Of a stretch of DNA of 64,000 bases, positions 33,688 through 44,996 are shown one piece after another. The stretch is from Bidens hawaiensis (taxonomy: Eukaryota > Streptophyta > Magnoliopsida > Asterales > Asteraceae): positions 49,346-113,345 of the forward strand of contig JAIQDT010007389.1 of assembly GCA_021521415.1 (NCBI GenBank), in the 5' to 3' direction. Position 1 is the first letter of the stretch, and every line of letters starts with the position of its first letter. The position numbers and the translations under genes are program-made. The notes under the pieces were generated by a model that was not told the origin of the DNA, searched no databases, and was given only the letters and a program-made list of their open reading frames with translations.

Positions 33688-35170
33688 ATTAACATGGTCA
33701 TCAACATCAAGAAACGAATCTTCATTAAAGATTGGAACGTTTTGTGTAGGAATTTCTTGACAACCATTACTCAAATATTGTTGAAATAACAGTGTGGCCA
33801 TTTCGTCATTGATTTCCTCTTCAGGAAATGAGAAGCAACTTCACAAGCTGTCATAATCAAACATCCATGAATCGTCTTTTCTTTGAATAGGAGTAGCATA
33901 TCTTTGACAGTCCACATGCTGTACTTGCACAATTCGGTTGATTCTAGGTAAAAATACTCTTCTTAAAGGACTAGCATAACCCACAAAGAAGCCTTCCACA
34001 GACGTAGCATAGAATTTACCATCAGGATCTAGAACAATACATTGAGATTCGAATGGCTCAAGCCACTTCAAGATAGGCTTACGTCTATTAAGTAGCTCGA
34101 AAAAGGTTTTGTCAAACTTTTTTACTGTCAGAACACGGTTAAGGGTGTAACAAGCTGAGGCAACAACTTCAGACCAGAAACTAACAGGTAATTTCGAATC
34201 TGCCAACATCAAGTTGTTTCAATCAGAGTACGATTCTTTCGTTCATCAACTCCATTTTGTTGTGGTGTATATGGAGCTCTAAACTCATGAAGAATACCAC
34301 GCTCATTACAGTATTGAAGTATACAATTGTTTCTGAAATTGGTACCATTGTCGCTTCGAATCCTTCGGATTGGCAAATTATATAACATCTCAAACTTTTT
34401 GAACAAAATCATCAAATTGTCAAAGGTCTCAACTTTTGCTCAAGATACATTACCCATGAGGAGCGTGAGTAATCATTAGTGACCACCAAACAATAAAGTT
34501 CCCCGGTGATACTTTGTCATTCATAGAACCAAATAAATCCATATGTACCCTCTCAAAAAGTAAATTGGTTGAATTGAGAGATTTTGTCGGGTGCGACTTC
34601 TTCTTTTGTTTACCCTTCTTACAACTCAGACATTCAGACCTCAAATGAAAACCCTTAACATTTACTCCTTCAACCAATTGACTATGAACAAGGTAGTTCA
34701 TCTTCCAAACATTTATGTGACCTATGCGACGATGCCATGACACACTCTTTTTTCAAAAGCTTTGGTGACAAAACAATGAACAATACCTTGAGTCGATGAA
34801 GCAACATTCAAGTTAAGCACATAAAGATCATTTTCCCTTGGTGCTTTCTTTAAAATCCACTCTTCTGGAATTTTAAACCCATGCTTCAAAATCAGACAAT
34901 CTTGATTTGTAAAGTGTGTTGAAAAGCCCTTGTCACAAATTTGAGAGATACTCAGAAAATTATTCTCAAGCTTAGTGATATAATTCACATTCTCGAGCAT
35001 CACGTTTCCATTTGATAAAGTACCCTCTCCAACAATTTTTCCTTTCTGATTTCCTGCAAATCCCACATAACCTCCTTGAATAGATTTAACATTCTTTAGC
35101 AAGTGAAGTGTTCCAGTCATGTGTCGAGAGGCTCCACTATCCATTATCCAACGTGAATCATTGGATCTTG
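33688..35170 (-). pseudogene. pol: Element E protease and integrase
   Basis: Protease is at about 35144, with MDSGASRHMTG and the DSG triad intact. The GAG-pre-integrase shows WHRRIGHINVWKMNYLV and CLSCKKGKQKKKSH at 34450-34743. Integrase shows MDLFGSM (D), SDNGTNFRN (D) and QQNGVDERKNRT (E), then SFWSEVVASACYTLNRVLTV at 33841-34212. Frameshifts lie near 34740, 34440 and 34210. The end meets the solo LTR. Confidence 0.85.
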
Positions 35171-36215
35171 AAAGCCCCTACGACAATAAGCAGTTAGTGA
35201 AACTAGGAAACCTTAGCCTTCATGGTCTTGGGTTGTTTCAATTTCTCATAAAAACAATCTTCATAATAATCATTTTCAGAATCAGTTAAACAATCAACCG
35301 ATGAGCATGATTTAAATGAATTAGAAGACTTGGATTTTAAGGGTTAAACTTCTTTACCTTTCTCAATTTTACTCAACTCAATTTCATTCATAGTGGTTGA
35401 AGTAACAGATTTATCTTTGATATTTCCCTTAACCACCCAGTTTTGTCCCACAGAACTTGTCTTCTTGTAACAACAACCAGTTTTCTTAGCATTTGAAGAT
35501 TTACCCACTTCAAAAATCATTTTGACAAGTTCCTTATCTACTCCCCCTTTTAAAATCTTGACAGGTGGAGATGTAGATCTAACAGTTTGAACTTTCACAT
35601 GTGGTTTTTTATTCACTGCATGCTTTCTTTCTTGATAAATTCTTTTAGGACATGAATAAAACAAATGTCCTTCTTCAATACAACAAAAACACTTCCTCCT
35701 ATCTACAAAAAAAAAATAGGACGAACATGATTCTCTCATCTCTCTCTTTCAGCTTTGAGTTTATAAAACTCATCATTTGATTAACTTGTAAAGATAGCCT
35801 ATTTTGTTTCTCAGAGGTTTCACCTTTAACAATAACGATATTTTGAAAACCATCTTGTGGTTTTCAGACTTTTGGTTATCCTCCTTAAAACCAATACCCT
35901 TTCTTTTATAAAAATGATTTTAGCAAATCTAGAATTCTGATTACCGGTTTTACTATGTGATTGAGGTTTAGTTTTTCAAATTGATTACCAGTTTTAACTT
36001 TTTCTTTAGAAGTAACTTCTGAATCAGACAACAAAAATTCAGCAGCTTGATTGCCTATCTCACTTTCACATTCAGAACTCAAATGAAAACCCTTAACATT
36101 TACTCCTTCAACCAATTTATTATGAACAAGGTAGTTCATCTTCCAAACATTGATGTTACCCATGCGACGATGCCATAACACATACTCTTTTTCAGAAGCT
36201 TTGGTGACAAAACAC
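35171..36215 (-). pseudogene. gag: Element E gag remnants and a displaced pre-integrase fragment
   Basis: A CCHC knuckle, CFCCIEEGHLFYSCP, is at about 35690, followed by a lysine-rich tail ending near 35344. Upstream at 36060-36215 lies a second copy of the pre-integrase text (CFVTKASEKEY, WHRRMGNINVWKMNYLV) fused to the gag-like IGNQAAEFLLSDSEV. It touches the 5' LTR directly, which is out of order. An acceptor-like TTGTCGTAG sits near 35180 between gag and protease. Confidence 0.7.
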
Positions 36216-36592
36216 TGAAACACGTTATGATTCGGACCGATTAACTTGTAATTTGCTATACTAAACAATATCGCAAAATAATACTGTAAAGGATTAACAA
36301 CACATTCACTTATAAGCTATGATAATTGATATAACAACTTGAGTACAAAATCAGAATTGTTACCAAAACTGTTACAATATAATCAACATGATAGCCTATA
36401 TATACTGCTACAAAACCTACGCATAAGTCATGGTCAGCGTAGAAGATTTATACGACTGTGCAAGTCTTATACGGATGATTGTGCCTTACATGTTGTAAGA
36501 AGTTTACATAATTGACATTTTCAGCCCTTTACAAAACAAACTTTTACATAATAAGCCCATAAGACCTTGCATTAGACATTAATGCTCTAACA
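36216..36592 (-). repeat. 5' LTR of element E
   Basis: TGAAACACGTTATGATTCGG to CTCTAACA, 377 bp. TATA CTATATATAC is at 36396-36405. ATAAGT/CTTATACG motifs at 36420-36470 lie just upstream of it on the minus strand. Confidence 0.85.
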
Positions 36593-37334
36593 TGATTAAG
36601 ATCAAGGTCAACAATAGAGACAATTCTATAATAACAACCAAATCCAACAACAAATTATTCCTCAACAACAAACTTTTCAAAGAAATCAACAAGTCCCTTC
36701 AAGATCCTACCAATAAAAATAGATACAATGCCATTCAGCCAAGAAACCAAGGGAATGCTGCTGTAGCTCAACAACCACAAGATGGTTTGTTTGACTATAG
36801 CAATCATGCTAAAGATATTGAGAAGGCAAATGTTGATTTCATGACAAAGATTGGTAATCAAGCTGAATTTTCAACATCACAGGTACACTCAAATCTCTCA
36901 ACCTTAGATCAATTACTTGAAATGAATGAATTATTGAGAAAAGAGGTTGGTCATTTAAAAACTGAATCATTCAAGAAACAGAGTATAATAAATGTGTTTA
37001 AAATGAGTGAAATTACTTATGAATACCAAATCAAAGGGTTAGAGCAAGATTTTATGGATAGCTATGAAACACAATCAAGGTACACCATAGAGATAAAATG
37101 TTTGAAGAAGGTGTACCTTGAATAAAATCAAAAGAAAACTCAACATCAAGTTGAAGTTGATTTTCTGAAAAATAATGTTTCAACTGGTAACATTTGTGGA
37201 AAATTGAACAAAATGAAAGAAGAAGACTAGTATAAGGTTGTTCCACCACCCTTTAATGACAATTATTCATTAAAAGTGGACAAGGAAAATAAAGCAACAT
37301 ACCTTGAACAGTTCAAAAAGATTGAGAATTATAT
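36593..37334 (+). pseudogene. gag: Element D gag, C-terminal coiled-coil part
   Basis: The plus frame 36592-37125 is rich in N and Q, then turns into helical, charged text (LDQLLEMNELLRKEVGHLKT, YQIKGLEQDFMDSYE) like the coiled-coil tail after the zinc knuckle in element C Gag. Stops follow at 37126 and beyond. It ends abruptly at 37334 where H's truncated LTR begins. It overlaps in content with the last residues before E (SSITTTIFKEIN against NSIITT...LFKEIN), so the E insertion is not a clean split. Confidence 0.6.
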
Positions 37335-39080
37335 GCGTTCTAAAATAACAAAGAGATTTTCTAAGTATCGGAATGTTTAACGAGTCTCTAGACTCGGCAC
37401 ATAATACCTATGCACGTAACATGTTTCGTGTTTCGTTTGTGAATCGTGTGTGACTTAAACAAGTAAAATTGTGATACGATACATGAGTGAGCAATTACTT
37501 TCGTGTCACGTATTAATAACATACTTATTAGCAATTATTCCCATAGGGGCATTTTGGTCAACAAACAAAGACTAACTAACCATTATTCCCCATAAGGGCA
37601 ATTTGGTCAATTCATGGCATTCAACTAGCAACTATTCTCCGCAAGGGTATTTTGGTCAAAATACAACAATTATATAAAAACTATCATATTTCATGCATTC
37701 CTATACAACTCAGCAGCTAGTTTCGTTATGACAGAATTTCTACTTGAAAGATTGCACTAGTTTACCGATTATAACGTCTCAATTAATTTACCAAAAATTA
37801 CCACAGGAGCATACATATCTTAGGTTTCCAGAACATCTTTTATCTTATTTTTATTCCATATAGATTGTTCATAATGATCAAAACATTACAGCTAACTTAT
37901 ATCAGTCAGATTCATGCACATCAGAATGTTATTTGCAATTCCCGTTAAACGAAAAATCCAATAAATGCAAGACCACTTGGGTTTGGTTCCTAACTCAGTG
38001 AGTCAACCTCCAGAAGTGGAACCAACCCAATTGGTCTCGTAGTTCATGAGATATAACATTTACAACATAACCTAACAGCAGGTCTAACAGCTCAGCTTTG
38101 CATCACGTTTTTGTAAAATCATAAAAGTATACTTCCACTTATCCAAAAATTACGAATTTATACTTCATAGAAACTAGACTCAACCTAGTTTACTACAGTA
38201 CCCACAATCTCAATCAATTTTCACGTTTACACTTCGTTACAGTTAGTTAAACATCGTATATACGTTCTGTCCAGAATCTGTTCACATCAAAACTCATCAT
38301 AATAACAATCTATGAACTATCATGCATCCATATAACCCTCTAGACACTATAACTACTATCCATGCATATCAATCACACCATACATACAAGATTAGGGTTT
38401 GTGTTTTAATTCAAATCAAGAACAACAATCAATCATGTATCAATATCAATCTAGTTATCAATCTATTATCCAACTAACAAGAATCATAACAATCACATAC
38501 ATACAAGATCGGCCGATTTAGGGTTTTCACACAACCCATCAAACATCAAAATTAAACAACAAAGAGGTAAGAGATGATCAAGTATACCTTCCTAGCACCT
38601 AGTTCTTGGATTAATCTCTTGATTTGATGTGTATATGTGTGTGATGGTGGACGGCAGCCGTGGGTCAAGAGAGGGAGAGAGAGCCGATCGGTGGTGTTGT
38701 AGGTTTAGAATAATAGGTTAGGGTTTGTTTATTAGTGATATATTTATAAACAAACAAGTTACACTCTAGTCCTTCTACTTTCAAGTGTTGTTTTTCTAGA
38801 ACATTCTATCCTAACTTGCACATAATCATGACAATAATATAACACATAATCCTAACACATAGTTATCACATCATTAGTGTTTTAGTGTGCTTCGTTTATT
38901 CCTCAATCGTTTGCGTTTCGGTGCAAATCCCGAAAGACTACTACACATGTAGTAAGTGTTAAGCGTCATTTAAACCCTAGTTTAAATGTAATGAAGTATG
39001 CGTTATAGATTCAACGATCTTAAAGTTTGAATTAACGGAGTTGAGTTAACGAGGTTAACCTGAAATTGACGATTGTCACA
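37335..39080 (-). repeat. 3' LTR of element H, truncated
   Basis: This matches 45953-47698 base for base apart from about three substitutions. It begins abruptly at GCGTTCTAAAATAAC, fused to element D gag. The missing part corresponds to 44997-45952. TATA-like TATAAATA (minus strand) lies at 38741-38748. Confidence 0.9.
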
Positions 39081-39212
39081 TCATTCCCATGTTAAAGAAT
39101 TTTCGTCCCGAAAATTTGAGTCAAGTCGTGATGAGAGCCTGAAAAAGTAAGAAAGATTTTCAGTTTGTCATATCATCCCCTAGTAGAAAGAAATTTCGTC
39201 CCGAAATTTAGT
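39081..39212 (-). other. Pol-LTR junction of H with two TCC-loop hairpins
   Basis: Two perfect hairpins, 39098-39116 (AATTTTCG/CGAAAATT) and 39192-39207 or so (AATTTCG/CGAAATT), share the loop TCC. CATGGGAATGA directly before the LTR is the likely, weak, polypurine tract. Confidence 0.6.
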
Positions 39213-41678
39213 TCATACCTCCGGTGATGTTTGACGGTTTGCCGGGTTTCGCGGTTTTCGGTGTTTGGTTAGCCCTTCAAAAAGGTGAGGATACTTTTTC
39301 ATCATGTGATCCTCGCGTTCCCATGTGAACTCCGGTCCACGTCTCGAGTTCCAACGAACCTTAACAATTGGAATTTTGCTGTGTTTGAGCGTTTTGGTTT
39401 CCCAATCCAAAACCTCGACTGGTTCCTCAATGAACCGTAACTGTTCATCAACTTGTAGTTCCTCCAAAGGGACTACTTGGGTTTCATCAGATAGGCATTT
39501 CTTCAAATTTGATACGTGGAATACATCGTGTACGCCACTGAGTTCTGTTGGTAGGTCCAGTCGGTACGCCACCGGACCAATGCGCTCAGTTATCCGGTAC
39601 GGACCAACATATCGTGGGTTGAGTTTGTTTCGCTTACCAAAGCGAACCACACCTTTCCAGGGTGAGACTTTGAGTAACACTCGATCGTTTACTTGAAATT
39701 CGAGAGGTTTTCGGCGCTTGTCGGCGTAACTCTTTTGGCGATCTCGTGCTGCTGCCATGCGATTTCGGATTTGAACAATCTTTTCCGAGGTTTCGAGTAC
39801 CAGTTCCGGACCAGTGATTTGGCTATCACCCACCTCTGCCCAGCAGAGTGGTGATCGACACTTCCGTCCGTACAGCGCTTCAAACGGCGCTACCTTAATA
39901 CTTGCGTGGTAGCTGTTATTATACGAAAACTCTACCAAGGGTAAGTGGGGTTCCCAACTTTTTCCGAAATCTAAGACGCATGCACGCAACATATCCTCCA
40001 GGGTCTGAATAGTCCGTTCACTTTGCCCATCCGTCTGAGGATGGTATGCGGTACTCATATCGAGACGTGTGCCCAGTGCGCTTTGCAGCGACTTCCAAAA
40101 GTGTGAGGTAAAACGAGAATCTCGATCGGAAATGATCGAGACAGGCACTCTGTGTCTCGACACTACTTCCTTCATGTAGACACGAGTCAGTCTTTCCATT
40201 TTGTCTGTTTCCTTAATCGCTAGGAAGTGCGCCGATTTAGTCAACCGGTCAACGATCACCCAGATGGTATCGCATCCCGTCGGTGTTTTAGGCAAACCCG
40301 TAATAAAATCCATTGAGATGTGTTCCCATTTCCACATTGGGAGTTCCGGTTGTTGCAGTAGACCAGATGGTTTCTGGTATTCTATCTTGACTCTGGCACA
40401 AGTCAAGCATTTGCTCACGTAGGTGGCAATGTCGGCTTTCATGTTCGGCCACCAGTAAAGTTCCTTTAAATCATGATACATTTTATCTGAGCCAGGGTGG
40501 ATAGAATATCGGGACTTGTGAGCTTCGTCCATCACTAGAGTTCTCAATTCTCCGTATCGTGGAACCCAAATCCGGTTCTCAAAATATCGGACCCCGTCCG
40601 ATCTGGTTTCAAGTTGCTTGCTCATGCCCCGCATGAGTTCCGATGGAAGATTATCATCTTTCAACGCTTCCAGTTGCGCATCGCGAATCTGATCGGTTAA
40701 GCTGGCATGAATCGTAAGTTGCAATGCTCTCACCCGTCTGGGTTTATCTGTTTCTTTTCTGCTGAGGGCGTCGGCCACCACATTGGCCTTGCCAGGGTGG
40801 TACTTGATGGCACAATCGTAATCTTTAAGCAGCTCGACCCAACGACGCTGTCGCATGTTCAGCTCCTTCTGATCGTAGATATGTTGGAGACTCTTGTGGT
40901 CGGTGTAAATGGTAAACTTGGTACCGTACAAGTAATGCCTCCATATCTTAAGAGCAAACACTACAGCTCCGAGTTCCAAATCGTGGGTCGTGTAGTTCTT
41001 CTCGTGAACCCGTAGTTGTCTAGAGGCGTAGGCTATAACCTTCTCGAGTTGCATCAGCACACAACCGAGACCTTGTATAGATGCGTCACAGTGTACCTCA
41101 AAGTTTTCCGTTCCCTTGGGGAGAGCTAAAATAGGGGCGCTACAAAGCTTGGTTTTCAACAGTTGAAAAGCGGATTCTTGCGCGTCACCCCAGTTGTACT
41201 TAGTGCCCTTGTGAGTCAAAGCGGTGAGGGGTTGAGCAATCTTTGAAAATCCCTCGATGAAACGCCGATAGTAGCCGGCCAGTCCTAGGAATTGTCGCAC
41301 CTCAGTCGGAGTCTTAGGTGCTTCCCAGTTTTTGATGGCCTCTACCTTACCGGGATCGACATGGATACCATTCTCGTTGATCACATGTCCTAAAAAGTGA
41401 ACCTCGCGAAGCCAAAATTCACATTTCGAGAGTTTAGCATACAGTTGTTCCTTCTTCAGTAGTTCCAGAATTATCCTTAAGTGCTCTTCGTGGTCAGTCT
41501 CGTTCTTGGAATAGACGAGAATATCATCGATGAAAACAATCACGAACTTGTCGAGGTACGCCTTGCATACTCGATTCATGAGATCCATAAATACGGCTGG
41601 TGCGTTGGTTAGGCCAAAAGGCATAACCGAAAACTCGTAGTGACCATACCGTGTTCTGAAAGCCGTTTTTGAAATATC
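39213..41678 (-). CDS. pol: Element H pol: RT, RNase H, integrase, chromodomain
   Basis: Copies the RNA into DNA and inserts it. The frame is open for about 820 codons after a single TAA at 41679-41681, where homologous G reads glutamate. Order: RT palm [21 protein letters not shown], catalytic [10 protein letters not shown]; RNase [31 protein letters not shown]; integrase zinc finger [12 protein letters not shown]...CLTCARVK; core MDFITGLP (D), [12 protein letters not shown] (D), [13 protein letters not shown] (E); [14 protein letters not shown]; then a chromodomain-like [19 protein letters not shown] ending near TSPEV. All catalytic residues are present, so apart from the stop it looks functional. 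It was probably joined to gag as one polyprotein. Confidence 0.93.
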   Translation of the reverse strand, partial: DISKTAFRTRYGHYEFSVMPFGLTNAPAVFMDLMNRVCKAYLDKFVIVFIDDILVYSKNETDHEEHLRIILELLKKEQLYAKLSKCEFWLREVHFLGHVINENGIHVDPGKVEAIKNWEAPKTPTEVRQFLGLAGYYRRFIEGFSKIAQPLTALTHKGTKYNWGDAQESAFQLLKTKLCSAPILALPKGTENFEVHCDASIQGLGCVLMQLEKVIAYASRQLRVHEKNYTTHDLELGAVVFALKIWRHYLYGTKFTIYTDHKSLQHIYDQKELNMRQRRWVELLKDYDCAIKYHPGKANVVADALSRKETDKPRRVRALQLTIHASLTDQIRDAQLEALKDDNLPSELMRGMSKQLETRSDGVRYFENRIWVPRYGELRTLVMDEAHKSRYSIHPGSDKMYHDLKELYWWPNMKADIATYVSKCLTCARVKIEYQKPSGLLQQPELPMWKWEHISMDFITGLPKTPTGCDTIWVIVDRLTKSAHFLAIKETDKMERLTRVYMKEVVSRHRVPVSIISDRDSRFTSHFWKSLQSALGTRLDMSTAYHPQTDGQSERTIQTLEDMLRACVLDFGKSWEPHLPLVEFSYNNSYHASIKVAPFEALYGRKCRSPLCWAEVGDSQITGPELVLETSEKIVQIRNRMAAARDRQKSYADKRRKPLEFQVNDRVLLKVSPWKGVVRFGKRNKLNPRYVGPYRITERIGPVAYRLDLPTELSGVHDVFHVSNLKKCLSDETQVVPLEELQVDEQLRFIEEPVEVLDWETKTLKHSKIPIVKVRWNSRRGPEFTWEREDHMMKKYPHLFEGLTKHRKPRNPANRQTSPEV

Positions 41679-43817
41679 TTATTCGCGCACTCTCAGCTGG
41701 TGATAACCGGATCGTAGATCGATCTTCGAGTAGTAACTCGATCCCTGAAGCTGGTCAAACAAATCATCAATTCGGGGTAAAGGATAACGGTTCTTGACCG
41801 TCATCTTGTTCAACTCCCGGTAGTCGATGCACATTCGGAAAGTCCCGTCTTTCTTTCGGACAAACAAGACAGGGGCTCCCCATGGCGATGAGCTAGGTCG
41901 GATAAAACCTTTATCCAACAAATCTTGCAACTGGGTGGATAACTCCTGAAGTTCCGCCGGTGCGAGCCGATACGGGGCTCGTGCTATGGGTGCCGCACCG
42001 GGTGTCAACTCGATCTGAAATTCGACTTGACGAATAGGAGGGAGTCCAGGTAAATCCTCCGGGAAAACTTCCGGGAAGTCTCGCACAACCGGTATGTCTT
42101 CAATTCGTTTCTCCTCCGGGGGTTTCTCAACAATCTGCGCCAAAATTGCCGGATGACCCTTTCGTAAATACTTTTGTGCCTTCATAAGGGTAATGACGCT
42201 GGTGGTCATGCCGCTTCTCTCGCCTCGGACCGAAATGATCTCGCCAGAAGGGGTGGTAATATGGACTATCTTATCATGGCATATAATCTCCGCTCGGATC
42301 TCGGATAACCAGTCCATGCCGACAACGACATAGAAACTACTAAGCGTAAAAGGAATAAGGTCGATGTCAAAGACATGACCTGACAGTTTCAACTTACACC
42401 CCGCAAGTATATGAGTTGTTATTACAGTTTTACCGTTAGCTAATTCAACAGGAAACTTAGCGTCTAACGGGGTTGGAGTAAGGTTTAAAAGTTGGCTAAA
42501 GGCCTTTGACACAAAACTCCTATCAGCTCCAGTGTCAAACAAAACAGAAGCAAAACAATCGTTTACAGGGAACTTACCAGACACCACATGCGGATCTCTG
42601 CGGGCTTGACCTGATCCAATCACAAACGCTCTTCCTTTGCCATTTCCTCCACCATTACTGCCACTTCCATTGCCCCCATTGTTGTCATTATGTTTCAGCT
42701 TGGGGCAATCCTTCCGGAAATGACCTTCCTGTCCACATTCAAAACATCCCTTAGTCGTCATCGGTGGCTTAGGAGCACCCTTCGCCGCAAGGTCTCCTCT
42801 ACATTCCTTCGCTTGATGACCTATCTTTCCGCATCTTTGACACTTGACACGGTCACATTGACCAACATGATGAAAGTTGCACCTGTTGCACTTTGGATAT
42901 TTCCCAACATATCCGCTCGAAACCTGCCCGCTACCGTTGTTGTTGTTGTTGTGATTCTGAGTGTTGAAACTCCGAGTAAATTCGGGCTTACGGTAGTGGT
43001 GTTGCGGTGGGAGGTTTGAGGATGAAGATCTGGTGTTGTCAAACTTTCTCTTCCCGCTGTTCGGGTTGCTGTTGTTGTTACTGTTGCTGACGTGGTCATT
43101 ACTCGGGTTGTCACGGGCTTTAACAGTCGAACCCCTCGGTGGTAACGCACCCTGGGTCACAGCCTGATCCGTCAGTTTTTGAGCCAAACGGATCGCTTGT
43201 TGGATCGTGGCTGGTCTGGAAGACGTCACCATACCCTGAATCTGTGGTGCTAACCCATCAATGTACATCTCTATTCTCTTGCTCGGCGGATCCACCATCC
43301 GCGGACACATCACTGCCAACTCGTGCGAACGAGTAGTGTAGCTTTCAATCTCTGAACCCACCATTTTCAACGACCAAAACTCCGACTCTAACTTCGAAAT
43401 TTCTTCCCTCGGACAGTACTCCTCTCGCATCATGTTTTTGAACTCCTCCCAGTTCATCGCGTTAGCCAGTTCCAATCCAAGGATCTGGACGTTCGAATTC
43501 CACCAAGTGAGGGCGGAATCCTCAAGTGTCCCAGCAGCGAATTTGACCCTACTGGTAGGGGGACAATTACACATCTCAAAGGCCGACTCGGCCTTCTCAG
43601 CCCAACGCAGGAAGCCTATAGCTCCCTCAGTGCCCTTAAACGTACTGGGCTTGCAGTCTAAGTAGTTCTTGAAGGTACATGCTCCATTCGGACCACCTGT
43701 TTGATTTTGAACGTGTGCAGCTAAAGCGGCAGCAACATGGTCATTCAGCAGGGTTTGGAGTTCAGCTGCAGTCATGCTGATGTTACCACGTCCTCGTCCA
43801 GCGTTTCTTCCGGCCAT
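41679..43817 (-). CDS. gag: Element H gag, protease and N-terminal RT
   Basis: 712 codons from ATG 43817 ([12 protein letters not shown]). The Gag domain shows [30 protein letters not shown] and [17 protein letters not shown], with three knuckles [26 protein letters not shown] and [14 protein letters not shown] around residues 310-370. An S/N-rich linker precedes them. The protease has [13 protein letters not shown] with the DTG triad and later [13 protein letters not shown] begins [35 protein letters not shown] and [10 protein letters not shown], then stops at TAA 41679. The downstream frame continues in register, so this is one nonsense mutation, not a natural gag-pol boundary. Confidence 0.93.
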   Translation of the reverse strand: MAGRNAGRGRGNISMTAAELQTLLNDHVAAALAAHVQNQTGGPNGACTFKNYLDCKPSTFKGTEGAIGFLRWAEKAESAFEMCNCPPTSRVKFAAGTLEDSALTWWNSNVQILGLELANAMNWEEFKNMMREEYCPREEISKLESEFWSLKMVGSEIESYTTRSHELAVMCPRMVDPPSKRIEMYIDGLAPQIQGMVTSSRPATIQQAIRLAQKLTDQAVTQGALPPRGSTVKARDNPSNDHVSNSNNNSNPNSGKRKFDNTRSSSSNLPPQHHYRKPEFTRSFNTQNHNNNNNGSGQVSSGYVGKYPKCNRCNFHHVGQCDRVKCQRCGKIGHQAKECRGDLAAKGAPKPPMTTKGCFECGQEGHFRKDCPKLKHNDNNGGNGSGSNGGGNGKGRAFVIGSGQARRDPHVVSGKFPVNDCFASVLFDTGADRSFVSKAFSQLLNLTPTPLDAKFPVELANGKTVITTHILAGCKLKLSGHVFDIDLIPFTLSSFYVVVGMDWLSEIRAEIICHDKIVHITTPSGEIISVRGERSGMTTSVITLMKAQKYLRKGHPAILAQIVEKPPEEKRIEDIPVVRDFPEVFPEDLPGLPPIRQVEFQIELTPGAAPIARAPYRLAPAELQELSTQLQDLLDKGFIRPSSSPWGAPVLFVRKKDGTFRMCIDYRELNKMTVKNRYPLPRIDDLFDQLQGSSYYSKIDLRSGYHQLRVRE

Positions 43818-44055
43818 TTCCTAGAATCATAGTATAAAACGTGAATTTTTCTTTCATATACAACACACCATACATGTAATAAAAGATAGGTAAGAAAAAA
43901 AAAACAACATCACATCACAACCACTTATTAGTCTAATTAAAAATTCATGATTAAAACCATTGTATTCGCTACAAAGTATTTCCAATCAATCCTTAAAATT
44001 ATAGAAAAATAATAGTTCGGATGGAGACAACCCCTCCATCTAAGTGTCATCCTCA

Positions 44056-44820
44056 CTAGATGTCGTCATCTGAGGACACCTCTGAATGTGCCTCCTCCTC
44101 AGCCGGTTCCTCCTCCGGTTCTTCTTCAGGTTCCTCCTCGGGCTCCTCTTCGGGATCTTCCTCGGGATCCTCCTCAGGCTCCTCTTCGGGATCTTCTTCA
44201 GGTTCTACATCAGGCTCTGCCTCGGGCTCTGCCTCAGGTTTTGCTACGTTCTGGGCAAGTTGCATTTGTAGGATATCGCAACGTTCTAAGGCTATTTCGG
44301 TTCGGGTCCTTGCTTCTTGGAGTTGCTCTTGCAAGTCTATCATCTCGGCTTGCATCTTCATCATAACCTTGGTTTGTTGCTCACTAGTCTCTTGCATTTC
44401 TTTCATTGCCGCTGCCATGCGGGCAATCTCCTCCTGAGTCTCGGTTCCATCTTTAAACAGTCTGGCAACATTTTCTCTAGTGTAGCGCATGTAACCCACA
44501 TCACGCTCCAAACAAGAAACGACAGCTGCGAGAACTCGCTCTACAGGTTCGGTTATAGGTGGTAGAGTGTTAGGGTAAGCAGGGTGGTTCGGGTGAGGCA
44601 ATGGGGGAACTTGTTCACGGTAGACCATACGTCTGATCATGCTGGGGTACCATTCCCAGCTAACGTTGTTGTCATACAAGCCTCCGGATAGGCGGTACCT
44701 CTTTGGTGCAGGAGCTTCGAGTTCCGGGACTACACGGGGTGGCGAGGCAGTAGGTAACTGCGGTTCCTTCCCGTGAGCATGCGTCATCGAATCGGATGAT
44801 GATGAGGGTGGCGTCGACAT
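44056..44820 (-). CDS. Element H upstream ORF (coiled coil with acidic repeat tail)
   Basis: An intact 254-codon frame lies between the PBS and gag on the coding strand. I do not recognise the protein. Residues 1-55 are S/P-rich with a SWEWYPSMIRRMVYREQ segment at about 52-70. A proline-rich stretch follows, then a long helical charged region (about 95-190) with heptad-like spacing (MAAAMKEMQ, MMKMQAEMIDLQEQLQEA), typical of a coiled coil. The last 60 residues are almost only E, P and D in EEPEEEP-type repeats. No signal peptide or membrane segment is seen. It ends about 240 bp before the gag ATG, in the same frame or not by chance. It could encode an accessory RNA- or protein-binding factor; function is unknown. 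Confidence 0.7.
   Translation of the reverse strand: MSTPPSSSSDSMTHAHGKEPQLPTASPPRVVPELEAPAPKRYRLSGGLYDNNVSWEWYPSMIRRMVYREQVPPLPHPNHPAYPNTLPPITEPVERVLAAVVSCLERDVGYMRYTRENVARLFKDGTETQEEIARMAAAMKEMQETSEQQTKVMMKMQAEMIDLQEQLQEARTRTEIALERCDILQMQLAQNVAKPEAEPEAEPDVEPEEDPEEEPEEDPEEDPEEEPEEEPEEEPEEEPAEEEAHSEVSSDDDI
44085..44245. repeat. Short tandem repeat encoding the acidic EP tail
   Basis: GGTTCCTCCTCGG / GGATCTTCCTCGG-type 12-15 bp units repeat about 12 times. They give the EEPEEEP tail on the minus strand and a Ser/Gly shadow frame on the plus strand. Confidence 0.85.
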
Positions 44821-44980
44821 TCCTACAGGTAAGCCGGGTATATGCGCGCGTATGAGTGAAGGAGATAAGGAAATAAGATTTCAAGACTACACAAACCTAT
44901 GCAGTGCGTATCATTATAACTAATGGGTCGTCGCGGTTATAGTCTAGTATGCATGCAGTTTCTAGTTCGCTATAACCAAT

Positions 44981-44993
44981 GGATCTGATACCA
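44981..44993 (-). promoter_or_regulatory. Primer-binding site of element H
   Basis: The minus strand reads TGGTATCAGATCC, 3 bp from the 5' LTR. It fits tRNA-iMet with one late difference. Confidence 0.88.
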
Positions 44994-44996
44994 ATC

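Larger units (their letters stand above)
27120..36592 (-). mobile_element. Element E: Ty1/copia inserted in D gag, rearranged
   Basis: Minus-strand order: 5' LTR 36216-36592, rearranged gag and pre-integrase fragment, protease, integrase, a solo LTR insertion, RT-RNase H, long spacer, PPT, 3' LTR 27120-27248. The PBS and gag N-terminus are missing, and the 5' LTR runs straight into a pol fragment at 36215. The 3' LTR has lost about 250 bp internally. The flanks TTACG and TGATT do not form a TSD. All frames are broken. Confidence 0.8.

Noticed and set aside
40201..41015. Plus-strand frames of 73-102 codons across H pol
   Set aside because: They are antisense to an intact pol frame with all catalytic motifs.
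44060..44437. Plus-strand Ser/Gly-repeat frame
   Set aside because: It is the antisense shadow of the acidic EP repeat in the H upstream ORF, which is on the coding strand and has non-repetitive sequence as well.
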